A stretch of 47,098 nt of DNA from DATGZH01 sp035297265 (lineage in GTDB: Bacteria; Actinomycetota; Acidimicrobiia; Acidimicrobiales; RAAP-2): positions 1 through 47,098 of the forward strand of contig DATGZH010000030.1 in NCBI GenBank assembly GCA_035297265.1, read 5' to 3'. Shown here in pieces: positions 1 to 8,597 of this stretch. The first letter of the stretch is position 1; every line of letters begins with the position of its first letter. The position numbers and the translations under genes are program-made. Under the pieces are notes generated by a model. That model saw only the letters and a list, made by a program, of their open reading frames with translations. It was not told the origin of the DNA and ran no database searches.

Positions 1-1281
1 GAGGATCAGCCGCTCGTAGCCCTCGAGCTGGTTGGCCGCACAGAACGAGTCCTCGTACTTGAAGGTCATCGTGCCGGTCCCGAGGCGCATGTGGGGGCCG
101 GGCACCTTGGCCAGGAAGGTGGTGCTGATCGAGCCGGGGTCGCTGAAGTCGATGACGAGCTCGTTGACCCGGGAATGGGTGAGGTGGCGGTCGACGTCGA
201 ACATCCGCAGGGTGGGTTCCCGGAACCCCATGGCGATCATCTGGTGGCTCTCGGCCATCGACTTGCCGGAGCGCAGGAAGAACGGCACACCGGCCCAGCG
301 CCAGTTGTCGACGCTCACCTTGAGGGCCACCATCGTCTCGGTCTGCGAGTCCTTCGCCACCCCGGGCTCGTCCCGGTACCCCTCGTACTGCCCCCGCACG
401 ACGTGCCGCACGTCGACCGGCGGCATCGACTCGAAGACCTTGCCCTTTTCGTCCCGGAGGGACTTGGCGCTGAGCGAGGTCGGCGGCTCCATCGCCACGA
501 CCGACAGCACCTGCATGAGATGGGTCACCACCATGTCCCGGTAGGCCCCGGTCCCCTCGTAGAAGGCGGCCCGTCCCTCGATCGAGAGGGTCTCGGGCAC
601 GTCGATCTGCACATAGGCCAGGTGGTCGCGGTTCCACACCGGCTCGAAGAGCCCGTTGGCGAAGCGCAGGGCCATGATGTTGTCGACCGACTCCTTGCCC
701 AGGAAATGGTCGATCCGGAAGATCTGGTCTTCGTCGAAGACCTGGTGGACGCCGGCGTTGAGGGCCTGGGCCGAGGCCAGGTCGGTGCCGAAGGGCTTCT
801 CGATGATGACCCGGGCGTCCTTCTCGGCGAGCCCAGAGCGGCCCACCATGGCCACCACCGACTCGAAGGCCGACGGCGGGACCGCGAGGTGGAAGAGCCG
901 GTGAGGGTGCCGCCCGATCGCCTGCTCCGCCGCGACGACGGCGGCGACGAGCGGCGCGGGGTCGTCGGGGTCGGCCGCCCCGAAGGAGAGGTTGGACGCG
1001 AACTCCTCCCAGAGCTTCCCCGTGGGCTTCTTCACCCCGAACTCAGCCACCGCGTCGTGGGCGTGCTGGCGGAAGGCCTCCTCGGAGAGGGCGAACTGGG
1101 CCGGCGACGTGCCGACGATCCGCCAGTGCTCGGGCATGAGGCCGCTCGCCGCCAGGTGGAACAGGCCCGGCAGGAGCTTGCGCTTGGCCAGGTCGCCCGT
1201 GGCGCCGAAGAGGACGATCACGTGGTCCGGGGGTCGGGTCACGCCGGCCACCTCGGATCTGGACGGGGACTTCTCGGCCAT
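1..1281 (-). CDS. zwf: glucose-6-phosphate 1-dehydrogenase (3' end outside window)
   Basis: Oxidises glucose 6-phosphate to 6-phosphogluconolactone with NAD(P)+, the first step of the oxidative pentose phosphate pathway, in the cytosol. The 427 visible codons begin MAEKSPSRSEVAG. They contain the nucleotide-binding GATGDLAKRKL motif near residue 29, EKPFG near residue 160, and the substrate-binding active-site motif RIDHFLGKE near residue 190. The family usually has about 480-510 residues, so roughly the last 60-80 residues lie beyond the left edge. The ATG at 1281 is preceded by an AAGGAAGGTGAGG ribosome site. It is transcribed away from rpiA, across a 91-bp spacer holding a perfect inverted repeat. 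The long plus-strand open frames over it are GC-driven shadows. Confidence 0.96.
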   Translation of the reverse strand, partial: MAEKSPSRSEVAGVTRPPDHVIVLFGATGDLAKRKLLPGLFHLAASGLMPEHWRIVGTSPAQFALSEEAFRQHAHDAVAEFGVKKPTGKLWEEFASNLSFGAADPDDPAPLVAAVVAAEQAIGRHPHRLFHLAVPPSAFESVVAMVGRSGLAEKDARVIIEKPFGTDLASAQALNAGVHQVFDEDQIFRIDHFLGKESVDNIMALRFANGLFEPVWNRDHLAYVQIDVPETLSIEGRAAFYEGTGAYRDMVVTHLMQVLSVVAMEPPTSLSAKSLRDEKGKVFESMPPVDVRHVVRGQYEGYRDEPGVAKDSQTETMVALKVSVDNWRWAGVPFFLRSGKSMAESHQMIAMGFREPTLRMFDVDRHLTHSRVNELVIDFSDPGSISTTFLAKVPGPHMRLGTGTMTFKYEDSFCAANQLEGYERLIL

Positions 1282-1308
1282 GGCAGCCTCACCTTCCTTG
1301 TCGAGCGA

Positions 1309-1334
1309 GCCGGGTCGGGTACGTTCGACCCGGC
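1309..1334. promoter_or_regulatory. inverted repeat in the zwf/rpiA divergent spacer
   Basis: Perfect 9-bp arms GCCGGGTCG and CGACCCGGC are separated by 8 bases, in the 91-bp spacer between two divergently transcribed pentose phosphate genes. It overlaps a plausible plus-strand promoter for rpiA: TTGTCG at 1298-1303, 16-bp spacer, TACGTT at 1320-1325. The position suits an operator controlling both genes; a 5'UTR hairpin is the alternative. Function is inferred from position only. Confidence 0.4.
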
Positions 1335-1372
1335 GCGTACGGCGTGCTGCTCGGGCACTTTCGGGGGCGACG

Positions 1373-2032
1373 ATGACCGTGGACGTGGAGCAGGAGAAGC
1401 GCGTGGCCGCCGAGGCCGCGGCGGCGCTCGTCGAGGACGGCATGGCCGTGGGCCTCGGCACGGGGTCGACCGTCGCCTACCTCCTGCCAGCCCTCGCCGA
1501 CCGGCGTCTCTCGGTCCGCTGTGTCGCCACGTCGCCCCGGACCGAAGAGACCGCCCGAGCCCTCGGCATCCGGGTCGAGTCCTTCGACACGCTCGACCAC
1601 TTCGACGTCGCTATCGACGGGGCTGACCAGGTGGCGCCGGACGGCTGGCTCGTGAAAGGCGGGGGTGCCGCCCACACCCGGGAGAAGCTGGTCGCCGTCT
1701 CGGCGGACCGCTTCGTCGTCATCGCCGACTCGACCAAGCCGGTCGAACGGCTCCACGCACCCGTGCCGCTCGAACTGCTCGCCTACGGCCTGGGCTCGAC
1801 GCTCCGCCGCCTCGGACCGGTGACGCTCCGCGCCGTGCCCCGGAGCCCCGACGGCGGGGTCATCGCCGACTACACCGGCGCCTTCGACGATCCCTCGGCC
1901 CTGGCCACCTTCTTCGAGTCCACGCCCGGGGTCGTGGGTCACGGCCTCTTCCCGCCGAGCCTCGTGTCGACCGTCCTCGTCGGCCGGGGCGCCGCCGTCG
2001 ACCCGGTCGACGTCGACCGCGGGACCCACTGA
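1373..2032 (+). CDS. rpiA: ribose-5-phosphate isomerase A
   Basis: Interconverts ribose 5-phosphate and ribulose 5-phosphate. The 219-residue product matches the usual RpiA length and shows the family motifs in order: GLGTGSTV near residue 24 (phosphate loop), DGADQV near residue 80 (catalytic Asp) and KGGGAA near residue 93 (catalytic Lys region). I chose the ATG at 1373 because it places the RpiA N-terminus correctly; the open frame continues upstream to 992 only as antisense to zwf. It is the only plus-strand gene in the pentose phosphate block. It is divergent from zwf and convergent with pgl, which ends 14 bases beyond its stop. Confidence 0.95.
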   Translation: MTVDVEQEKRVAAEAAAALVEDGMAVGLGTGSTVAYLLPALADRRLSVRCVATSPRTEETARALGIRVESFDTLDHFDVAIDGADQVAPDGWLVKGGGAAHTREKLVAVSADRFVVIADSTKPVERLHAPVPLELLAYGLGSTLRRLGPVTLRAVPRSPDGGVIADYTGAFDDPSALATFFESTPGVVGHGLFPPSLVSTVLVGRGAAVDPVDVDRGTH

Positions 2033-2046
2033 CACCGGCCCGGCCC

Positions 2047-2703
2047 TCAGACGGCCGACGCGTCGGCGTAGACGAGCGAGCGCGCCGCCTCCACGCGCCC
2101 GGCCGGGATCGACCGGTCCCCGGCCAGCAGCTGGGCCAGCGGGCCCCGCTTGTCCTCACCGGAGACCAGCCAGAGCAGCTGGTCGGCCCGGGCGAGCGCC
2201 GGATACGTGAGGGTCATGCGCACGTGGCCCTGGTAGGGCCGGGTGAGGGCCACGGCCCGGTCCTTGACCGTAAGGACGGGGTCGCCCGGCACGAGCGACG
2301 CGGTGTGGCCGTCGGGCCCGAGACCGAGGTGGACGAGGTCGAAGCGCTCGGGGAGGAGCTCGGCGTAGGCCGCGGCCGCCTCGACCAGGTCAGGGTCCCC
2401 AACCGGCATCGGCTGCACGGTGGCCGGGGCCGAGCCCAGCGCGGCGTGCAGGTGGGTCAGATTGCGGTCGGGATCGCCGTCGAGGGCCACCCGCTCGTCC
2501 ACCTGGAAGATCTCGACGTCGGCCCACGGGACCTCCTCGTGGGCCAGCTCGGCGAACATGGCCCAGGGGGTATGCCCACCGCTCACGGCGAAGCGGAACT
2601 TCCCGCGCGCGGCGACGGCCGCCCGGGCCTGCCCGGCCACGTAGGCCGCCCCCCGGCGGGCCAGCTCGTCGGCGTCGGCCAGCGTCACGAGCTCGTGCTC
2701 CAC
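2047..2703 (-). CDS. pgl: 6-phosphogluconolactonase
   Basis: Hydrolyses 6-phosphogluconolactone to 6-phosphogluconate, the step between zwf and gnd. The 218-residue protein has the SGGHTP motif near residue 40, the FQVDERVA motif near residue 65 and the LGLGPDGHTASLVPG signature near residue 128, all typical of the Pgl/DevB family within the NagB-like fold. It is the last gene of the minus-strand operon, starting 7 bases after the gnd stop, so it is almost certainly co-transcribed and translationally close-coupled. It is convergent with rpiA and no clear intrinsic terminator is visible in the 14-bp gap. Confidence 0.95.
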   Translation of the reverse strand: MEHELVTLADADELARRGAAYVAGQARAAVAARGKFRFAVSGGHTPWAMFAELAHEEVPWADVEIFQVDERVALDGDPDRNLTHLHAALGSAPATVQPMPVGDPDLVEAAAAYAELLPERFDLVHLGLGPDGHTASLVPGDPVLTVKDRAVALTRPYQGHVRMTLTYPALARADQLLWLVSGEDKRGPLAQLLAGDRSIPAGRVEAARSLVYADASAV

Positions 2704-2710
2704 CGCCCGG

Positions 2711-3742
2711 TCAGCCCTTCTTCTCCGCGTGGCCGCCGAACTCGGAGCGCATCGCCGAGAGGATCTTGTCGCTGAAGTCCCCGAGGCCCCTCGACTCGAA
2801 GCGCTCGTAGAGGGCGGCGGTGATGACCGAGGCCGGGACGCCGATGTCGATGGCCGCCTCGACCGTCCAGCGGCCCTCGCCCGAGTCCGAGACCCGGCCG
2901 GCGAAGTCGCTCAGGTCGGGGGACTGGGCGAAGGCGTCCGCCGTGAGGTCGACGAGCCATGAGCCCACCACCGAGCCCCGGCGCCACAGCTCGGCCACCT
3001 CCCCGACGTCGATGTCGTACATATAGGCCTCGGGGTCCCGCAGCGGCGTGGTCTCGGCGTCCACCTCCTGCTGCTGGCTGCCGGCGTTGGCGTGCTTGAT
3101 GATGCTCAGTCCCTCGGCGATGGCCGCCATCATCCCGTACTCGATCCCGTTGTGGACCATCTTCACGAAATGTCCGGCGCCGTTGGGCCCGCAGTGGAGG
3201 TAGCCGTCGGGGGCGGTGCCGTCCTTGCGCGTCCGGCTGGGAGTCGGCTCGGCGCTGCCGACGCCCGGGGCGATGGTCTTGAAGATGGGGTCGAGCCGCT
3301 CCACCACGGCGTCCTCGCCCCCGATCATGAGGCAGTAGCCCCGCTCGAGGCCCCAGACCCCCCCGCTCGTCCCGCAGTCCACGTAGTGGAGCTTCTCGGC
3401 TTTCAGCTGCTTGGCCCGGGCGATGTCGTCGCGGTAGTAGGAGTTGCCACCGTCGATGATCACGTCGTCCTCGTCGAGCAGGCCGCCCAGCTGATCGAGT
3501 GTCGACTGGACGATGGCCGCCGGGACCATGATCCACACGGCGCGGGGCCGCTCAAGCGCGGCGACGAAGTCCTCGAGTTTGGTGGCCCCGACGGCTCCCT
3601 CTCCCTCGAGGGCCTTCACGGCGTCGGCGTTCACGTCGTAGACCACGCAGTGGTGCCCGTCGCGCATGAGCCGTCGGACGAGGTTGGCCCCCATCCGCCC
3701 GAGACCGATCATGCCCAGCTGCATCGGCTTGTCCGTTGCCAT
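2711..3742 (-). CDS. gnd: 6-phosphogluconate dehydrogenase, decarboxylating (short, NAD-type form)
   Basis: Oxidatively decarboxylates 6-phosphogluconate to ribulose 5-phosphate. The Rossmann motif GLGRMGANL lies at residues 13-21, the IDGGNSYYRDD substrate segment near 95, and the catalytic region HFVKMVHNGIEYG near 188. At 343 residues it belongs to the short GntZ/YqeC-like class rather than the roughly 470-residue enzyme. The residue after beta-strand 2 is acidic (VVYDVN), where NADP-specific enzymes have an Arg-containing loop, so NAD+ preference is inferred. There is one base between the pgi stop and this start, and 7 bases to pgl, which shows a tight operon. Confidence 0.94.
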   Translation of the reverse strand: MATDKPMQLGMIGLGRMGANLVRRLMRDGHHCVVYDVNADAVKALEGEGAVGATKLEDFVAALERPRAVWIMVPAAIVQSTLDQLGGLLDEDDVIIDGGNSYYRDDIARAKQLKAEKLHYVDCGTSGGVWGLERGYCLMIGGEDAVVERLDPIFKTIAPGVGSAEPTPSRTRKDGTAPDGYLHCGPNGAGHFVKMVHNGIEYGMMAAIAEGLSIIKHANAGSQQQEVDAETTPLRDPEAYMYDIDVGEVAELWRRGSVVGSWLVDLTADAFAQSPDLSDFAGRVSDSGEGRWTVEAAIDIGVPASVITAALYERFESRGLGDFSDKILSAMRSEFGGHAEKKG

Positions 3743-3743
3743 G

Positions 3744-5381
3744 TCAGGCCCCTTCCTTCTTCAGTGCGCGGTAGCGGCGGATGAGTGCGGTGGTCGAGGA
3801 GTCGTGGGCGAGCTCGGGCTCCTGCACGCTCTCGAGCTCGGGGATGATCTGCTTGGCCAGCACCTTGCCGAGCTCGACGCCCCACTGGTCGAACGAGTCG
3901 ATCCCCCAGATCGTCCCCTGGGTGAAGACGCTGTGCTCGTAGAGGGCCACGAGCGTGCCGAGCAGCCGGGGCGTGAGCACCTCGGCCAAAAGCACGTTGG
4001 TCGGTCGGTTCCCCTCCATCACCCGGTGGGGCACGACCGCCTCGGGGGTGCCGTCGGCTCGGACCTCGGCCTCGGTCTTGCCGAAGGCCAGCGCCTGGGC
4101 CTGGGCGAACACGTTGGACGTGAGGATGTCATGGTGCTCGCCGAGGGGGTTGAGCCCTTTGCCGAACCCGATCAGGTCGACCGGGATGAGCCGCGTTCCC
4201 TGGTGGATGAGCTGGTAGAAGCTGTGCTGGCCGTTGGTGCCGGGCTCGCCCCAGTAGACCGCCCCCGTGTCGTAGCCGACGGGGTCGCCGGCCAGCGTGA
4301 CGTGCTTGCCGTTGGACTCCATCGTGAGCTGTTGGAGGTAGGCGGGGAAGCGCTTCAGGTACTGGTCGTAGGGCATCACGCCCACGGTCTGGGCGCCGAA
4401 GAAGTCGCCGTACCAGACGGCGAGGAGCCCCATGACGACCGGGAGGTTCTGGGCGAGAGGGGCCGTCCTGAAGTGCTCGTCCATGGCGTGGAAGCCGGCG
4501 AGCAGCTCGTCGAAGCCGTCGGGCCCGATGGCCAGCATCGTCGAGAGGCCGATGGCAGAGTCCATCGAGTAGCGGCCGCCGACCCAGTCCCAGAAGCCGA
4601 ACATGTTGTCGGTGTCGATACCGAAAGCCTGCACTCGTTCGGCCGCCGTCGAGACGGCCACGAAGTGCTTGGCCACCGCGGCCTCGTCGCCCAGGTGGTC
4701 GACCACCCACTGGCGGGCCGAGTTGGCGTTCGTGAGGGTCTCGAGGGTCCCGAAGGTCTTCGACGAGATGATGAAGAGCGTCTCTTCGGCCGAGAGATCC
4801 CGCGTCGCCTCGACGAAGTCGGTGGCGTCGACGTTGGACACGAAGCGGAAGGTCATGTCGCGCCGGGTGTAGTGCCGGAGGGCCTCGTAGGCCATGACCG
4901 GACCGAGGTCGGACCCGCCGATCCCGACGTTGATGACGTTGCGGATGGGCCTGCCGGTGTGTCCCCGCCACTCCCCCGAGCGCACCCGGTCGGCGAAGGC
5001 CCGCATCCGGTCGAGCACCTCGTGGACCTCGCGCACGACGTCGGTGCCGTCCACGACGAGGATGGCGTCCCGGGGCATGCGGAGGGCCACGTGGAGGACC
5101 GAGCGGTTCTCCGAGACGTTGATCCGGTCGCCCCGGAACATCATGTCCCGCCGGCCGGCGAGGTCCGACTCCTCGGCCAGCTGGACGAGCAGGCGCATCG
5201 TCTCGTCCGTGACCCGGTTCTTCGAATAGTCGAGGTAGAGCCCGACCGCCTCGACGCTCAGGCGCTCCCCCCGACCGGGGTCCTCGGCGAAGAGGTCCCG
5301 CAGATGGCGGGGGGCGATCTCGGCGTGATGGCGGTCGAGGGCCTTCCAGGCGGCCCGTTCGCGCAGCGGGGTCGTGCTCAC
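3744..5381 (-). CDS. pgi: glucose-6-phosphate isomerase
   Basis: Interconverts glucose 6-phosphate and fructose 6-phosphate, joining glycolysis to the pentose phosphate cycle encoded around it. The 545-residue length is normal. Visible family motifs are VGIGGSDLGP near residue 150, SSKTFGTLET near 207 (phosphate binding), GQHSFYQLIHQGT near 379 (catalytic region), and DSFDQWGVELGK near 500 with the catalytic Lys. It lies between tal (25-base gap) and gnd (1-base gap) on the minus strand. Having pgi in a pentose phosphate operon allows fructose 6-phosphate made by tkt/tal to return to glucose 6-phosphate for repeated NADPH-yielding oxidation. Confidence 0.97.
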   Translation of the reverse strand: MSTTPLRERAAWKALDRHHAEIAPRHLRDLFAEDPGRGERLSVEAVGLYLDYSKNRVTDETMRLLVQLAEESDLAGRRDMMFRGDRINVSENRSVLHVALRMPRDAILVVDGTDVVREVHEVLDRMRAFADRVRSGEWRGHTGRPIRNVINVGIGGSDLGPVMAYEALRHYTRRDMTFRFVSNVDATDFVEATRDLSAEETLFIISSKTFGTLETLTNANSARQWVVDHLGDEAAVAKHFVAVSTAAERVQAFGIDTDNMFGFWDWVGGRYSMDSAIGLSTMLAIGPDGFDELLAGFHAMDEHFRTAPLAQNLPVVMGLLAVWYGDFFGAQTVGVMPYDQYLKRFPAYLQQLTMESNGKHVTLAGDPVGYDTGAVYWGEPGTNGQHSFYQLIHQGTRLIPVDLIGFGKGLNPLGEHHDILTSNVFAQAQALAFGKTEAEVRADGTPEAVVPHRVMEGNRPTNVLLAEVLTPRLLGTLVALYEHSVFTQGTIWGIDSFDQWGVELGKVLAKQIIPELESVQEPELAHDSSTTALIRRYRALKKEGA

Positions 5382-5406
5382 GGCGTCCTCTCGGGATCGA
5401 CCCGGC

Positions 5407-6480
5407 TCAGGTCAACGACCGGCACTGGTCGTCGATCCGGCCCATCAGGTCGTGCCAGGCCTCGACGAACGACGACGCCCCGTCGCTCTGGAGCTTCTGC
5501 GCCAGGGCCGCGGTGTCCACGCCGGCCTTGGCGAACTCGGCCAGGACGGCGTCACAGTCGCCGCCGTCCGCCGGCATCGGGTCGCCCACCTCGCCGTGGT
5601 CGAAGAAGGCCTTCAACGTGTCGTCGGGCATCGTGTTGATCGTGAAGGGCGCGGCCAGGCCGTGGACGTACAAGGTGTCGGAGGCCTCGGGGTCCTTCGT
5701 CTTCGTGCTCGCCCAGAGCAGACGCTGCATCCGGGCGCCCGCATTCTCGAGGCGCTGCCACCGGTCGTCGTTCATGAGCTGGCGGTAGGCCCGGTAGGTG
5801 TCCTCCCCCACCGCCAGGGCCAGCCGGTCCTTCAGCGCCGCGGGCACCTGGTCGGCCACGGCCACGTCCCAGCGGGACATGAAGACCGAGGCCACCGAGC
5901 TCACCGCGGGGTCGAGGCCCTCCTCGACGCGCCGCTCCACCCCGCGCAGGTAGGCGTCGGCCGCCGCCCGGTACTGGTCGGCCGAGAAGAGGAGCGTGAC
6001 GTTGACGGGCACACCCGAGGCGATGCACTCCTCGATGGCCGGGAGACCTTCTTTCGTACCGGGGATCTTGATGAAGAGGTTGTCCCGGTCCGCCCGCCCG
6101 TGGAGCGACTTGGCCGCCTCGACTGTCTCCTTCGTGTCGTGGGCGAGCAGGGGTGAGACCTCGAGGGAGACCCAGCCGTCGACGCCGTCGGTCCGCTGGT
6201 GGACCGGGGCGAACAGGTCGGCCGCCCGCTGAAGGTCCTCGACGGCCAGCTCGAAGAAGAGGTCCTCGCCGGCGACCCCTTTGCCTGCCTTCTCCCTGAT
6301 GGCCTCGTCGTAGTCCCCGGACTCGATGGCCTTGTCGAAGATCGAGGGGTTCGACGTGAGACCGGTGACCGAGTACTGGTCGACGAACTGCTTGATCTGG
6401 CCGCTGTCGAGCAATCGGCGGGTGATGTTGTCGAGCCACAGGCTCTGGCCTCGTTCGTGGAGCGCCTCGGTCGCCTTCAT
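5407..6480 (-). CDS. tal: transaldolase
   Basis: Transfers a dihydroxyacetone unit from sedoheptulose 7-phosphate to glyceraldehyde 3-phosphate. The 357-residue product starts MKATEALHERGQSLWLDN, the usual start of actinobacterial transaldolases, and contains GLTSNPSIFDKA near residue 39, NLFIKIPGT near 138 (its Lys forms the Schiff base) and VNVTLLFS near 164. I chose the ATG at 6480 because it overlaps the tkt stop as ATGA; the frame is open upstream to 6741 but only as a shadow inside tkt. The overlap implies translational coupling with tkt. Confidence 0.96.
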   Translation of the reverse strand: MKATEALHERGQSLWLDNITRRLLDSGQIKQFVDQYSVTGLTSNPSIFDKAIESGDYDEAIREKAGKGVAGEDLFFELAVEDLQRAADLFAPVHQRTDGVDGWVSLEVSPLLAHDTKETVEAAKSLHGRADRDNLFIKIPGTKEGLPAIEECIASGVPVNVTLLFSADQYRAAADAYLRGVERRVEEGLDPAVSSVASVFMSRWDVAVADQVPAALKDRLALAVGEDTYRAYRQLMNDDRWQRLENAGARMQRLLWASTKTKDPEASDTLYVHGLAAPFTINTMPDDTLKAFFDHGEVGDPMPADGGDCDAVLAEFAKAGVDTAALAQKLQSDGASSFVEAWHDLMGRIDDQCRSLT

Positions 6481-8552
6481 CCCGCTTCCCCTCGGGCCGC
6501 CGCTACAGAGTGGCGGGCGGCCTCGGCCACCCGGTCCGGGGTGAACCCGAACTTCGTCAACAGCGACTTCAGCGGCGCGGAGGCGCCGAAGGTGTGCATC
6601 CCGATGACCGTACCCCCGTCGCCCACGTACCGGTCCCAGCCGAACGTGGATGCCTGCTCGACCGCCACACGGGCCTTGACCGAGGGCGGCAGGACCTCGT
6701 CGCGGTAGGACGCCGGCTGGCGGTCGAAGAGCTCCCAGCACGGCATGGAGACGACGCGAGCCCGGATCCCGTCGGCCGCCAGCTCGTCCCGGGCCGAGAG
6801 GGCCAGCTGCACCTCCGAGCCGGTGCCCAGCAGCAGCACGTCGGGCGGCCCACCCTCGGCCTCGGCCAGGACGTAGGCCCCACGGGCCACCCCCGACGCC
6901 GAACCGAGGTTGGCCCGGTCGAACGTCGGCAGGGCCTGGCGGGAGAGTGCCAGGGCGGCCGGTTCCCGGTGCAGCCCGATCACGACTCGCCAGGTCTCCA
7001 CCACCTCGTTGGCGTCCGCCGGACGGAAGACGAGGAGCCCGGGCATGGCCCTGAGGGACGCCAGCTGCTCCACCGGCTGGTGCGTCGGGCCGTCCTCACC
7101 GACCCCGATCGAGTCGTGGGTGAAGATGTGGAGGACCGGGATCTCCATGAGCGCCGAGAGCCGGATGGCGCCCCGGGCGTAGTCGGAGAAGATGAAGAAG
7201 CCCGACCAGTAGGAGCGGAGCTTCGTGAGGCACATGCCGTTGGCCACCGCCGCCGACGTGTGCTCACGAATGCCGAAGTGGAGGTTGCGCCCGTCCCGGC
7301 TCCCGGCCTGGAAGTCGCCGGCGCCCTCGAACGTGAGGTTCGTCTTGGTCGAGGGCGAGAGGTCGGCCGAGCCGCCGACGATCCAGGGGATCACCTCGGC
7401 CAGGGCGTTCAGTACCTGCCCCGACGAGTCGCGGCTGGCGATGCCCAACGGATCCGGAGGGAAGGTCGGCAGCGCCCGCTCCCAGCCGTCGGGCAGGTCA
7501 CGACGCACCTGGCGGTCGATCTCGTCGGCCAGGTCCGGGTGGGCCTGGTGGTAGGAGGCGAAGGTCGCTTCCCAGGCCTCGCGGGCGGCCTTGCCCCGGG
7601 CGCCCACGCCCCGGGCGAACCAGTCGTAGATGCCGTCGGGGACGTAGAAGTCCTTGTCCTCGGGCATGCCGAGGAAGCGCTTGGTGGCCCGCACCCCGTC
7701 GACGCCGAGCGGCTCGCCGTGGGCCTTCGGTGAGTCCTCGACCGGTGACCCGTACCCGATGTGGCTGTGCACGAGGACGAGTGTCGGCCGCTCCTTCTCC
7801 TCGGCGAAGGTATGAAAGGCCCGACCCACTGCCGCCAGGTCGTTGGCGTCGGCCACGATCGTCACGTTCCAGCCGTAGGCGAGGAAGCGGGCCGCCACGT
7901 CCTCGGTGAACGTGATGTCGGTGTGGCCCTCGATCGTGACCCGGTTGGAGTCGTAGATCCAGCAGAGGTTGGCCAGACCGAGGTGGCCGGCCAGCGAGGC
8001 GGCCTCCGAGGAGATGCCCTCCATCATGCAGCCGTCACCGGCGAGGGCATAGACGTCGAAGTCGAAGAGCGTGAAGTCTTCCCGGTTGTACCGGGCGGCC
8101 AGCCACTGCCCGGCCAACGCCATCCCGACCGAGGTGGCCACGCCCTGGCCCAGGGGTCCCGTCGTCGCCTCGACCCCGCTCGTCCAGCGGTACTCGGGGT
8201 GCCCGGGGCACTTCGAGTCCAACTGGCGGAAGGTCTGGAGGTCCTCCATGGAGACGGCCGGTCGGCCGAGGACCTCGTAGTCCGGGTCCACGGCCTGGAC
8301 CCGAGTGAGGTGGAGCAGCGACCAGAGCAGAGTCGAGGCGTGGCCCTCGGAGAGGACGAAGCGGTCCCGGTTGGGCCAGATGGGGTCGCTGGGATCGAAG
8401 CGCAGCACCCGCTGCCACAGCGTGTAGGCCACCGGGGCGATGTCCATCGGGGTCCCCGGGTGCCCCGAGTTGGCCTTCTGGACCGCGTCCATGCACAGGC
8501 CGCGGATCGTGTTGACGCTCAGCGTGTCGAGATCGACGTCGGTGGTGGTCAC
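6477..8552 (-). CDS. tkt: transketolase
   Basis: Thiamine-diphosphate enzyme moving two-carbon units between sugar phosphates. The 691-residue length is typical. The N-terminal domain has GHPGTPMDIAP near residue 31, GPLGQG near 111 and the ThDP-binding run beginning GDGCMMEG near 151. The central pyrimidine-binding domain has FGIREH near 425 and the conserved THDSIGVGEDGPTHQPVEQL near 480. Its stop overlaps the tal start by 4 bases, and ppgK lies 45 bases upstream. It is the second gene of the operon. Confidence 0.97.
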   Translation of the reverse strand: MTTTDVDLDTLSVNTIRGLCMDAVQKANSGHPGTPMDIAPVAYTLWQRVLRFDPSDPIWPNRDRFVLSEGHASTLLWSLLHLTRVQAVDPDYEVLGRPAVSMEDLQTFRQLDSKCPGHPEYRWTSGVEATTGPLGQGVATSVGMALAGQWLAARYNREDFTLFDFDVYALAGDGCMMEGISSEAASLAGHLGLANLCWIYDSNRVTIEGHTDITFTEDVAARFLAYGWNVTIVADANDLAAVGRAFHTFAEEKERPTLVLVHSHIGYGSPVEDSPKAHGEPLGVDGVRATKRFLGMPEDKDFYVPDGIYDWFARGVGARGKAAREAWEATFASYHQAHPDLADEIDRQVRRDLPDGWERALPTFPPDPLGIASRDSSGQVLNALAEVIPWIVGGSADLSPSTKTNLTFEGAGDFQAGSRDGRNLHFGIREHTSAAVANGMCLTKLRSYWSGFFIFSDYARGAIRLSALMEIPVLHIFTHDSIGVGEDGPTHQPVEQLASLRAMPGLLVFRPADANEVVETWRVVIGLHREPAALALSRQALPTFDRANLGSASGVARGAYVLAEAEGGPPDVLLLGTGSEVQLALSARDELAADGIRARVVSMPCWELFDRQPASYRDEVLPPSVKARVAVEQASTFGWDRYVGDGGTVIGMHTFGASAPLKSLLTKFGFTPDRVAEAARHSVAAARGEAG

Positions 8553-8597
8553 GGCCGTTCCTCCCTGGCCCGGCGGAGCTCCCCGTCGTTGACGAGC

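Noticed and set aside
91..1626. Long plus-strand open frame over zwf
   Set aside because: Antisense shadow of zwf caused by high third-position GC; the composition is low-complexity Gly/Arg/His and it has no family motifs.
3666..5639. 657-codon plus-strand open frame
   Set aside because: Antisense to pgi, which has all its catalytic motifs.
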